Shown here: positions 22,536 to 32,491 of the stretch, piece by piece
Layout of the letters: each line of letters opens with the position of its first letter
Position numbering within the stretch: the stretch's first letter is position 1
Origin: Tubulanus polymorphus
Taxonomy: Eukaryota; Nemertea; Palaeonemertea; Tubulaniformes; Tubulanidae
Assembly (NCBI RefSeq): GCF_964204645.1
Contig: NC_134025.1
Span: forward strand, 14,910,001-14,972,000
DNA length: 62,000 nucleotides
Direction of reading: 5' to 3'
Translations under genes and position numbers: made by a program
The notes under the pieces: model-generated
What the model was told of the DNA's origin: nothing
Databases searched by the model: none
What the model saw: only the letters and a program-made list of their open reading frames with translations

Positions 22536-23151
22536 TTTGAATAAATTCATATTTAAATGGGTGTCGTAATCGAAATAGTAATTTTGATCTTTTATTATTT
22601 TTCAATTTATCCATATGTTCATTATGTAAATCATGCGGAATAATATTATTTTCCTCAAGTGCATTTTTCATCGATTTCCAATCTTTATTGTAGAATAATA
22701 CTAAAAATCTAATGTTTTCTCTAAAATCTTTAACAATTGAATTATATATTTGATTTAAAACCCATGTTGTTATCCCAAAATGTCTCCCAGAGAAAGCTAA
22801 ATAACATAACACACTTTCTCTAACTTTTGAATCATGTAAATTTGCACAATCATCTATAATGAATAATGTATTTGAACCTTTATAAATATCAATTGCTATT
22901 TTGTTTTAGGATCTAATATAATATATATATATAATAATATAATATAATAATATAATAAATTTATTATTTCTAGTAATATTTCTATCATAAGTTTGATTAA
23001 ATTCATATGTTGGACAAAATAATACTATACTATCAAAATAGTTTTTATAAATAGTTTCTAATAAATTTAATATAAAATAAGTTTTTCCACAATTTGTTAC
23101 ACCAGAAATTAACATATTATGAGGTTCAAATATTAATAATTCCTTATTCAT
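22519..23151 (-). pseudogene. FtsK/HerA-type genome packaging ATPase (A32-like)
   Basis: Begins MNKELLIFEPHNMLISGVTN, with Walker A GVTNCGKT at residues 17-24. The Walker B region (NTLFIIDDCANL) is in another frame near 22,830-22,860, followed by LAFSGRHFGITTWVLNQ, which carries the sensor-like region and ends at 22,519. Between them, about 22,906-22,990, the coding text is replaced by AT dinucleotide-like sequence, breaking the frame. These ATPases pump DNA into the capsid in Polintons, virophages and NCLDVs. A better-preserved Walker A half lies at 37,817. Confidence 0.85.
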
Positions 23152-24286
23152 TTATATATTTTTAATTTTACTTGATAATATCCATTCATTAAATTTATCT
23201 GGCCATCCAACCCATTTTACTAAAGAATATTTTTTTCTTTTAATAGTTTTTGTTTTTAATACTTTTTCAATTTTATATTCTTGTTCTAGATTTTCGGTAG
23301 TTAAACTTAATTCTTCTTCATAAAAATACCAATCAACTTCTTCACCATTTAAATCTCCTAATTTATAGACATATGGTTTTGTTGTTATTACCTTTTTTAT
23401 TTTATATATTTCTCTCGTAAAATTACGATCGTATCCTTTATCAAATATCTTTTTATACTTAGAAATTCTAACATTTTGACCAACTTTAAATTTAGGTTCA
23501 CCAAAATCATCTACAAGAAATGCTCCGTATAAATTATTCCAAACAATTTCAGCATTTTCAGGTTTTTTAGCATCAATAGATTTCATTCCAATAGAAGAAT
23601 GATAAGAATTATTATAACCTTCTATCAATTTTGGTAAAACATCAAACATCAATCCATTTAAAAGTATTATTTGCTGTAAAATATTTCCACATTCTTGTTC
23701 TTAATGTTCTATTAAATCGTTCAACAACTGATGCTTTTTCATCCGATTTTGTTGAAAAATATTTAATATTATGATTATCTAAGAGTTCATGAACAAGTGA
23801 ATTACCAAATTCTTTTCCATCATCAAATTGTATTTTTTCTGGTTTTAGTTTATCATCCGAAAGAGATTTTCTTAAAACATTTGATGTTTGTACAGCATCT
23901 TTTCTGCAAAGTGGGAAGCTCCATACATAACGACTAAAAATATCAATCATATTCAATATCCACCAATAATCATCATTATCTTTCTTAATATTTTTCATAT
24001 CAATTAAATCTCCTTGCCACTGTTGATCTACATAACTTACCATAGTTTTACGAGTTTTATATTTTCTAACAATTTTTTTATGTGTTGTATATGTTGGTTG
24101 TTCTAACATAAATTCATTTATATCTTTATATTTAACTAAATTTTGTGGGATTATCTTATCTAATTTATCTTTTTTTACTTGACGCCATATATTTTTGGTA
24201 GAAGAATAAGCAACCGAACTCTCAGGGTTGTAATATAAATTTCTAAAATATTGTTCTTTAGTATTAGGAGTTTTTTTACCACCCAT
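23152..24286 (-). pseudogene. int: retroviral-type integrase with C-terminal chromodomain
   Basis: The N-terminal part has HTH/zinc-poor sequence, then the rve core with D93 (WQGDLIDM), D155 (IQFDDGKEFGN) and E189 (EKASVVERFNRTLRTRMW), the DDE triad. After a frame break the protein continues with an SH3-like segment (FKVGQNVRISKYKKIFDKGY). It ends in a chromodomain-like tail (EKVLKTKTIKRKKYSLVKWV to the last residues). The break comes from a direct 7-base duplication, GATGTTT GATGTTT, at 23,640-23,653. The enzyme would integrate the element and make the 6-bp duplication. Its stop precedes the ATPase ATG directly. Confidence 0.9.
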
Positions 24287-24316
24287 TTATATATCGTTAA
24301 TTTTAACTTAATATTT

Positions 24317-25564
24317 CTAATATTGAATACTATCTAATTGAGAATTTATAATATTTAATTGCGCGTCAGATATAATATAAATGTGCATTTTGAAATTTTT
24401 GATTCCTTTCTTCTTTTTCATGAATAATTGTATCCCATCTTTAGTATTCTGCAGCTTTTTCACAGAACCATGTAATGAATTATCCTCTGTTGTTCTAAAA
24501 TCTAACCATAATGCATATTTATTACCGGTATAATAATCAATTTGATTAATATTACAATTTTCAGATGATTTTACTTTTTCATTCATAAAATGTTTTCTAA
24601 TTTCTGGCCACTGATCTATCATTCTCATTCCCTGACAAAATATTTTATTTGCTATTCCTTCGATAGTTATTTCTACTTTTGTTATTTCAGGATTATAATA
24701 ATCATCAACATTTATTACGCCATTAGATTATGTTGCAATCGTAAAAAATATTAATATACCTTTAATAGATCTTCTTGGGAAGTTAATATTCTCATTAATA
24801 ATTTCATCAGTTGCATTAATAGTTACAGTTTTAAATTTATCAATATAATCATATAATAATGAAAATCCTTGATTGTATTGAGTTTGAATTATCCTTGAAA
24901 TATTTTCATCAGTTACTGTATCATATTCTAAACATATATTCGATAATTTATAACCCATATCTTTAATTATACTTGATATTAAAATTTCATTAACAGGAGC
25001 AAATGTTATTTCGAATATAACATCTTCTTGTATTGCATGTTTATATAAAGGTGCATTATTATTTATCAATTCAAAATCTAATGGAATTTTATATTTGCTT
25101 CCATAAATCTTTTTGATCAAATTATCTGCGGTACGAGTTACTATTGCGTCATTCGCTCCTGATCTTAATTTATTTTGGTTTTCTGATTGGATGCCTTGAA
25201 ATATCATATTATTTCTATTTTCTTTAGTTAACCATAAATCTTTATAATGCATAAATAAATTATAATCATCTAATGAGAAAACTGTTTCTGGTCCAATCTT
25301 TACAGTTAATTTTTTAATCAAATATCTTCCAACATTATCAACAACATAATTATTATTATTACCAGCTACATTTATATCAGCTGATAAATAAATACTATTT
25401 GGAACATAAAAACTATTTTGTGTTAATCTGGGGATTCTAACATATAAAGTTTCGGCGGGATTAATATTAGAAGGATTATGAGTAATTATATGATGAGATC
25501 TTTCTGCTTTAATAGCGTTAGATATTCTAGAATTCCTAGAAGGATTTATATAACTCCCACTCAT
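24317..25564 (-). pseudogene. double jelly-roll major capsid protein (MCP)
   Basis: About 415 codons. Family-typical blocks in order: TLYVRIPRLTQNSFYVPNSI; NVGRYLIKKLTVKIG; YKDLWLTKENRNNMIFQGIQ; YKIPLDFELINNNAPLYKHA; NICLEYDTVTDENI; INFPRRSIKGILIFF; and, after an in-frame TAA (about 24,728), the C-terminal part with VEITIEGIANKIFCQGM, YALWLDFRTTEDNSLHGS and a final FKMHIYIISDAQLNI. These match the Polinton MCP family, which forms icosahedral shells. The in-frame stop removes the last 100 or so residues. The C-element copy is broken at nearly the same place, by a small deletion. Confidence 0.88.
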
Positions 25565-25566
25565 TT

Positions 25567-27026
25567 ATTTAACAAAAGAATTAATTTTTTATTTTTTATC
25601 ATATTCACTAACCCAAAAATAATAGCACTTACAACTGTAATTAAAAATAAAATTATATGTTCAGCAACATAGTTAAGAATATTCCCAGCAGATTTTAAAA
25701 CAAAACCAACAATTGATGCAATAATTCCGGGTTAAGCTGCAGCAGATTTTTTAGATAATTCCCATAAATATTTTGCTAATTTTTTTAAACCATCTTTCAC
25801 TTTATCTTGTATATAATTATTATTTGGTGGTTTATCAGGTGGTTTAGGATTTGGTGTAGATTTTAATGAATTTGATATTGCTAAACCTATTGTTGTAAAT
25901 ATCATAGTTACAGCTGTTAGAATTGAAAGAATTGTTATACCTTCTAACTTAAATAATAACTTTATTCTATCTTTCAATGATATTTCAGAATTTGGTTTTA
26001 TTAGATATCTTTTAAAAACATCTTTTAACCTTTTAAAATTATTACCATATTCTTTTAAAAGTAATTTAATTTCTTCTTTCTGTAATTCTGTTATATTTTA
26101 AATCATCAATTTCTTTTTCTAAACGTAATTCTTTTTGTCTATATTCCATTTCATCAATTGCTTGATGATCTTAATCAGATTTTGATTGTTCTAATTCTTT
26201 ATTTTTCCCAGATAAATTATCTTCTAAAAGCATAATTTTTTTATCTCTTTCTAATTTTATCTCAGAAATTTTATCAGCTTCCTTTCTTATACCTTCTAAT
26301 ACCTTCTTTCTCTAATTGCTTCATCAGGAAATATATTCAAATCTTCTAATTCTTGATCTGTTGCATCAAGTAATCCACTTTGTAAAAGTTTTTCAGTTTG
26401 AACTTCGGTTGATTTAAGTTTACTAGTTTTGGAATTAATAACTTCTTTAGGAATTGTTTCTGGTTCTAAATTTTCATTAATTATCTTCAATAAATCAACA
26501 TTTCTTTGATTAAATTCTCTTTTATTTAGAATTATCTCTTGTTCGGTAACATCAGTTTTAACATCATTATTGATTTTCTTAATTCTAGATTGTTCTAATT
26601 TAATTAAAGTTGGTTTCGTTATTATTTTATCGAGACTTTATTAAAAGATATCTTAAAATAATAGTCATCTTTCAAATGCCAATAATAATCACCATTTAAA
26701 TATTTCAAATCTTTTACTAAATAATTCACACCTTTATTAGTTATATTGAAACCAGATTTTTTTTTAAACTGGTTTACATTTTTCAGTTAATTCTTCATAT
26801 TCTAATTCTTTTTTTCAATTAAATCTGGATTTTAATTTTCAATATCCAATCTTGAACGTGCTTTATTAACATATTCATTAGTATCAGGTATTGCTAAATA
26901 AGAATTAAATGCTGCTTCATTATCATCATTAAAACTTGTTTCATCAAAAACGGGCGGTTGTTCTTCAGTTATGCCGGGTTCGTTGTAAGTACCCATTTCA
27001 TTATCTTCTCCCACTTTTATATCCAT
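25567..27026 (-). pseudogene. coiled-coil and membrane protein, fragmented
   Basis: Homologous along its length to the better copy at 40,889-42,426. It starts with an acidic segment (GTYNEPGITEEQPPVFDETS). A globular stretch, a lysine/glutamate coiled coil (about 26,300-26,050), a hydrophobic helix ITILSILTAVTMIFTTIGLA, a proline-rich hinge (TPNPKPPDKPP) and a C-terminal hydrophobic domain follow. At least three frame breaks occur, plus a TAA after KKSAAA at about 25,732. Its 3' end overlaps the MCP start. Similar proteins sit next to the MCP in other Polintons. A role in virion assembly or membrane interaction is only an inference. Confidence 0.65.
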
Positions 27027-27056
27027 ATAAATAATAAAATAATAAAAGAATTAAAA

Positions 27057-28366
27057 TTAAAAATATAATATTCCTCCTATTACAATTCCTATACAAGTTT
27101 TAGCTAATTTAGTATTTTCATTGGATTTATTATCATTATTAGTTTTAATTATATCATGTTGAATATTATCAGTTTTTATATCACCGTGTGGGTGCCGTAC
27201 GGCACCATTTTCTGTAGTATTGTAATCTTTTATTTTAGAATCATTATTCAATTTAATATTATGAGTTTTAGTTTCAGTTGATTGAATATTTTTTCTATTT
27301 TTTTCACCTTCCATTAATTTTGGAGCAGTAATAATCTTTTTATTTATGTCATTTAATCCAAATGAATTATTTATTGTAGCAGTTTTAATCAAATTATTGT
27401 AACCAATCATATTTCCCATTTTTAAAACTAAATCATTAGAAATGATTAATAAATTAGGGCCTATACAATAATTTAATCTAATATGTGATTTATCTAAATA
27501 ATTTTGGTACCTAACTATATTTTCTGGAATCGATCTATTTTTATCATTATGAATGGAATCTTCAAATAAAACTTTAAATTGTTTCTGCGCATCAATTGAA
27601 GTGTTATCATTTCCAACTATTGGTGATCTTGTTTCAACTTGCGCACCTAAAATACATGTCAAATAAGTTCTAATAGATTGATTTATTCTTTGTATACCTG
27701 ATTTTGTAAAACCTTCACTATTTTCTAAAATGAAATTAATCCAACCATTATTATTATCAATTTTATAATTATCATAAGATCCAATTCTATGCATATAATC
27801 AATTCTTTTTATTTCATACTGTTCACCAATACCTTGCAATTTACCATGCGCTCTAAAATCGGAATTAATATTTATATTAAATTCATTACATATTTTATAA
27901 AACTTAGATAGATTAATATAATTGTCCAATTCTTTAAAATATTTAGATCCGGGCAAAGGACATTCTAATTCATTTAATATTATTCTGATTTGAAAATACG
28001 TGTGAAATCTAAATATTGTGTGAATTAATTTTAAATCAGAATAATTCAAATTTTTATCTAAGTTGTTTTAATGATCATTCCAACTTATACCACAACCAGT
28101 TGTTGCACAATAAACAGCAAAATTTAATTGATTCTGCCAATATTTCATATTAGATTTTACTTTATATATATGATATTCATCACGAGTAAAAGTAACTTTA
28201 TATGTATTAAATATATTTTCCATTTTAGTATTATAGCAACATAAATTTCTAAATTAGTTTATGAATTTAAAACTAAATTTCTATATGTAATATTTTTATT
28301 AAAATCTATTGCAGGAATATTATATTTAATTGATTTATTATATTGGAAAGCTTTTGGAAACCCCAT
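27057..28366 (-). pseudogene. conserved Polinton structural-type protein (about 430 aa)
   Basis: The start at 28,366 (MGFPKAFQYNKSIKYNIPAI) is followed by stops/shifts near 28,262 and 28,068. The long frame 28,049-27,057 then carries NGWINFILENSEGFTKSG, IRTYLTCILGAQVETRSPIV, AQKQFKVLFEDSIHNDKN and a C-terminal hydrophobic tail AKTCIGIVIGGILYF. The upstream part contains YWQNQLNFAVYCATTGCGIS. This pattern (QNQxNFAVxCATTGCG, then GFTKxGIxRxNxSIRTYxxxILGAQ) is one I associate with a conserved uncharacterised Polinton protein encoded beside the capsid genes. B has a 27-base in-frame insertion at 27,178-27,208 absent from C. Confidence 0.7.
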
Positions 28367-28398
28367 TTATATAATAAAATTATATAAATTTATATAAA

Positions 28399-28833
28399 TT
28401 AATAATTCATTAATCCTTTTAATAATTTATCCTGTTCTTCAATTGCTATATTACCATTTAAACTTATTATATAATCTAGTGTGTTTTTTAATTTATTAAT
28501 TTCTTTTATATTAGTTTTAATTTTTTCTTTATTACTTTTTATATTCAATTTTGAATTTATACCAGTTAACACACTTGATGATAATCCTAGCACGCCAATT
28601 GATATAGCTAAAGGTGTGAATGGACTGAATATTGCTAAAAATGTTATTACAGAACTAATTGTAACTGAACCACTAATAATAAAATCATAAATAATTTTAC
28701 TTTTTAAATATTTTTTCTTTTTTATCTTTAAGTCACTTTAAAATTCTAATATTTGTTTTTCTAAATATGTTTTTAATTTAGTTTTATTTATATCATGAGG
28801 AATAATATCAATATTATCAACGTTATCATCCAT
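28399..28833 (-). pseudogene. small Polinton membrane protein (MDDN family)
   Basis: 145 codons starting MDDNVDNIDIIPHDINKTKL. An in-frame TAA at about 28,738 interrupts a lysine-rich coiled region where the C-element copy has a glutamate codon. A long hydrophobic hairpin (ISGSVTISSVITFLAIFSPF then LAISIGVLGLSSSVLTGI) follows, ending in a charged tail. Homologues lie at 43,776-44,210 and 52,851-53,287. It is conserved in order and sequence but has no known function. Confidence 0.6.
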
Positions 28834-28852
28834 TTATTTAACAAAAAAATTA

Positions 28853-29274
28853 CTAATTAGTAAATTTATATGCTACAAATATAACAATAACAGTTCCACC
28901 TAAAATCCATATTATTTCATTCTTCTGTTCACTACTTTGGGTATAATAATCTGATAATTTAGGTTTGTATAGATGTAATTTTTCTTTATTGGTTACCGCG
29001 TTATATAAACTCATTTCATCATCGACTGATTGAAAATCTCTATGTGAAATCTTCTGATAATATAATTCTTTGTTAATATAATCCATATAGTTTTGTCTTT
29101 TTTCTCTATATTCTTCTGCTGCTTTATTATATTTTTCTAACGCTAAGTTATGTCTTTTTTGTTCTGATAATGAACCATTTTTATCAATATGCTTAAATAT
29201 ATAACCACCACCAGTAAATGCCGTTAACAATTAACAATTGCCGATCCTATAATAGTTATAATTGCAGAAGCCAT
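28853..29274 (-). pseudogene. small Polinton protein with terminal membrane segments (MASAII family)
   Basis: Starts MASAIITIIGSAIVN at 29,274, then shifts frame because of a short direct duplication (AACAATTAACAATT near 29,226-29,240). It continues as FTGGGYIFKHIDKNG, KRHNLALEKYNKAAEEYREK and ends IIWILGGTVIVIFVAYKFTN. This layout (GSALVNALAFTGxxYLF, then xRHDLALEKxxKAxxExxxxRxxxxDxINK, and a C-terminal membrane helix) is a recurrent small gene in animal Polintons. Copies lie at 44,229-44,663 and 52,404-52,850. Confidence 0.65.
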
Positions 29275-29298
29275 TTATTTAGTAAAATAATTACGCAC

Positions 29299-29520
29299 TT
29301 ATATAGGAGGAATATATTTTTGTTTTTCCAAATAATCAATAGTTAAATTAGATAAAGTAACTGCTAATGTTAATTTTAAGATATCATTTATATCAAATCT
29401 ATCAACATTAAAACTTCCCATTTTAAATACTTTTTTTAATACCATTGAATAACCAACAGTTCCAACTGATAATAATGCTCCATTATATAATCCAGTTATT
29501 ATCCACTTATTATCACTCAT
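29299..29520 (-). CDS. 73-residue conserved membrane protein (MSDNKW family)
   Basis: Intact and nearly identical in three elements (29,299; 44,687; 52,160). It begins MSDNKWIITGLYNGALLSVG with a first hydrophobic segment, has a basic link (LKKVFKMGSFNVDRFDI), then a second amphipathic segment (LKLTLAVTLSNLTIDYLEKQ). It is the best-preserved gene of the set, partly because it is short. Function unknown; a membrane or capsid-associated peptide is plausible. Confidence 0.65.
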   Translation of the reverse strand: MSDNKWIITGLYNGALLSVGTVGYSMVLKKVFKMGSFNVDRFDINDILKLTLAVTLSNLTIDYLEKQKYIPPI

Positions 29521-30395
29521 TTATTTATCAAAAAAATTACTGTCTTCAAAATATTCATTTATCTTAGTTATAATTATTTCAACATTTATATTATATTACA
29601 GTATTATTAGTTTCATTTTCATATATTTCAGTTATTAGGGTATTCTGACTTTCGTCGAAAACCCTCTTGAAATTCTGCTGATTATCATTATTATATATTT
29701 TCCGCCGATTTCGTCAAATAAAATTCATCTTCATTCAGATTCGGCAACTGACAGCTTCGAAACGAAATGTATAAATTGATACTGTAATAACGGTCTCTCT
29801 GAACCAACAGATTGTCTGAATGTACTTTCCATCCTATTTGAAACTTAAAATTACTTATTAGGTTACTGTAAATAAAGAATTGAATTGAATTGTTAGACAA
29901 CAAGCACCGACGAAATAACAGTTTGTGACGTCATTTAGTAAGTAAATAAAGGAGGGGCCCGAGAATTTCCAAATCACGGGGGACTATACTGGGGTTAGAC
30001 CATTCAACCAAAAAGAGGATTGCTCTGATAATATCCAAATCATCTCATTTTCTTTTTTCCATCGAATACCCGGTAATTATTAATTTTTCCTTTCGATCAC
30101 ATGCATCCAGAAAACCCGTTATCGCTGCTTTGCAGCTATATTTATTCTTTTAATATCATCAATGATAAAATCTTCATCTAATTCATAAAATCTTAAAGAT
30201 TCTCTAATTAAATTAGTAATCTAATCTACATTTAAAGTTTCTTTATCTATTGTTTTTTTCATACTCAAATGTTGTTTCATTAGAAAATGCAATATTTCTA
30301 ATATGTGTAATTACATCAGTAATGTTAAATTTCATTTCTTTCTCATGTTTAAAATCGAATCCAAAACATATACTCGGCCCAACAGTTATATTCAT
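29521..30395 (-). pseudogene. small conserved Polinton protein (MNITVG family), split by a repeat
   Basis: Starts MNITVGPSICFGFDFKHEKE at 30,395 and is interrupted at 30,143 by the 507-bp repeat R1. It resumes at 29,636 and ends at 29,521, abutting the next gene. The intact relative at 44,905-45,252 has 115 codons. No motif was recognised. Comparison with that copy shows R1 inserted without a multi-base target duplication. Confidence 0.7.
29637..30143 (-). mobile_element. HINE/Helitron-like short repeat R1, copy 2
   Basis: 507 bp, nearly identical to 14,183-14,687 and, inverted, to 56,661-57,167. Because elements C and D carry the same gene uninterrupted, the boundary is exact: flanks CAGTTATT and ATTCTTTT rejoin without any duplicated block. 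This TSD-less insertion, the 5' subterminal GGGTTTTCTG and the 3' hairpin support a Helitron-type mechanism. Confidence 0.75.
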
Positions 30396-30418
30396 TTATA
30401 TAGTGAAAAAATTATTCT

Positions 30419-31121
30419 CTACATCTTATATAAATCAATTAGATATCCATTATGATTTCTAATTTCTAATCTAAAATTATTAAAATGAGGAATGCATGGT
30501 TTGAAATCAGATTCTGTTAAATTATAATTTATTTGAGTTACAAATTGTTTAACATTTTTTAACGGTAAAATATTTAGTATACTAGAACTACAAATTGTTT
30601 CTTTAGTTGCTTCGAAAGTTTTTGTAGGATCGATTAAATTGCAATAAATATAAAAGTGTGTAAAAGGTATTATATTTGAGATGCCTTCTGCGTTTCCAGT
30701 AACTGTACGCGGTTTAATTGGTTTGTTTACCATAAATTTATGTTGTTCATTAGATATCTTTATTCTTATTTCATTAGTACTATCAATTTTATTAAATTGA
30801 ATTTCAAATTCAGAAGTGCCCCCGATTTTCAACCGAGCTCTTCTATTAATTTCCTGCGCTAATGATTCTAAATTATATAATCCTGGTTTTAAAAATAGAT
30901 GAAACCATTTATCTTTATTTCTCATATAAATCATAAACCCTCTATCTTCCAAAGTTTTATCCGATATATTATTTAAAAAAATTACATAAACTTACATTTA
31001 CTTATTTTAAATCAACACAATTCTTAAATTCTCTATCTAATTGTACTAGTAAATTATGTGATTTAGAATTTAACAGTTTTCTAGAATCAACAAATATTCT
31101 ATATTCTTTTAATTCAACCAT
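30419..31121 (-). pseudogene. probable minor capsid (penton, single jelly-roll) protein
   Basis: The gene begins at 31,121 (MVELKEYRIFVDSRKL, then SHNLLVQLDREFKNC) and is broken by a stop and a shift near 31,000-30,955. It continues as the 177-codon frame ending NFRLEIRNHNGYLIDLYKM. Sequence markers such as LKPGLYNLESLAQEINRR and the closing F-LEI-NHNGYLIDL resemble Polinton/virophage minor capsid proteins, whose C-terminal strand reads x-DxxGxxIDLNG. The family assignment is by pattern only. Homologues lie at 45,269-46,026 and, truncated, 51,643-51,790. Confidence 0.55.
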
Positions 31122-31189
31122 TATTTATAACATAAAAAAATTACCTCTCATCACTAAAAATTAATTTTAGTAAAATTTTTCCAAAATAA

Positions 31190-32491
31190 ATGGATGAGAA
31201 GATACCATGTGAAATTTGGGGTGAACTTCTAAGAAAATGTAGTATGGCTCGACATATCAAAAAACATGATAAAAATTATAAACCCCCTAAAATAAACTGC
31301 CCAAATTGTAATAAATTATTCTCAAGAAATTATGTCAAAAAACATCCAGAGAAGTGTAAAATTAATGACACAACGGTTAATGTTAATAGTAACGAAAGTA
31401 ATAGTAATTCTGTTGAAGTTGAATCTGAAATTATTTGAAAAGACATTTCTTATTCTATGATAAGGATAATATAAAAGATTATTTCTGTGAGCCTTGTCGA
31501 ATAAAATATAGACATGAAAATATAGAAGATTGGGAGAATCATCAATTTCGTAAAGCACATATAGATAAAATTGGAAACTGAATTCAATGAAAGAAAGGAT
31601 AAAATATTAGAAAAAATTAAATATGAGAAAACGTTGCCAGATAATGAAGAAACACTTAAAAAGTTGGATAAACAATATAATGAATTAGTTAGAAAAACAT
31701 ATTATTGTAAATATTGTAAATTGATTATTACAACAAGTAATTCAAATCTACATAATAGAACAATAAAACATAAAGAAAACGTAAGAAAATACCAAGAGCT
31801 TAATGAAGATCTATTACCAAGAAATGATAGAAAAAAATGCCCACAATGTATTTATGAGTACTTAAGACAAGAAGGTTCTGTGATATTTTGTAATGAATGT
31901 GGATGGCAAAGGAATTTATGGGGTGATGAAAAAACTAGAGATATTCTTATAGAACCAAAATTAAAATATCTAGATGAAATTTTTAAGATATTTTCTATGG
32001 AAGATCATACACCAGAATATAAGCAATGGCTTGAAAAAATGAAAATGATAGAAAACAAAAATGGTGAAATAACTAAAAAAGATATAATAAAAACAATTAT
32101 TCCGTCAACATTTAACACACAAGAAAAGAAAATGTATTTATATCTATTATTTAACGATTATTATAAAAAACCTAAATTAACAGAAGAAGATACGGAATAT
32201 ATAAAAGAAACATTCAAAAAAATATTAAGATATTATGTGGATAATAGAATAACTGATTCAATTAATTATGAATTCTTTTTAAATAAGATTGTAAATTTTT
32301 TAGACATCGATATTATAATTCCATTTGATGAATTAACAAACAAAAAGAAACAAAGAGAGCGAGATGAAATGTGGTACAATATAGAACTTTATTTAAATGA
32401 GAAAAATGAAATGGAAGAACGTAAACAATTAAATGAAAATGAAGAAACCAGTAGTGATTTCCAGTATGATGATCTTGATTTTATGTTTTAA
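31190..32491 (+). pseudogene. zinc-finger protein resembling viral late transcription factor 3 (VLTF3)
   Basis: The only large plus-strand gene of B. The first frame (31,190-31,438) has C2H2-like pairs (ARHIKKH, CPNCNKLFSRNYVKKHPEKC). A shift leads to DYFCEPCRIKYRHENIED, and the long frame 31,571-32,491 (306 codons) adds YYCKYCKLIITTSN. It then has a zinc ribbon CPQC-x13-CNECG and a helical domain with YLLFNDYYKKPKLTEEDTEY, NYEFFLNKIVNFLDID and a REREMW-like end. A ribbon followed by xLSx-YxLxKxxxLL..D..xP and a C-terminal W matches my memory of the VLTF3 family of poxviruses and NCLDVs, which drives late gene transcription. It converges with PolB: the two stop codons abut at 32,491/32,492. 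Confidence 0.5.

Noticed and set aside
25478-25672. Plus-strand frames within B and C opposite capsid and coiled-coil genes
   Set aside because: Shadows of conserved minus-strand genes.
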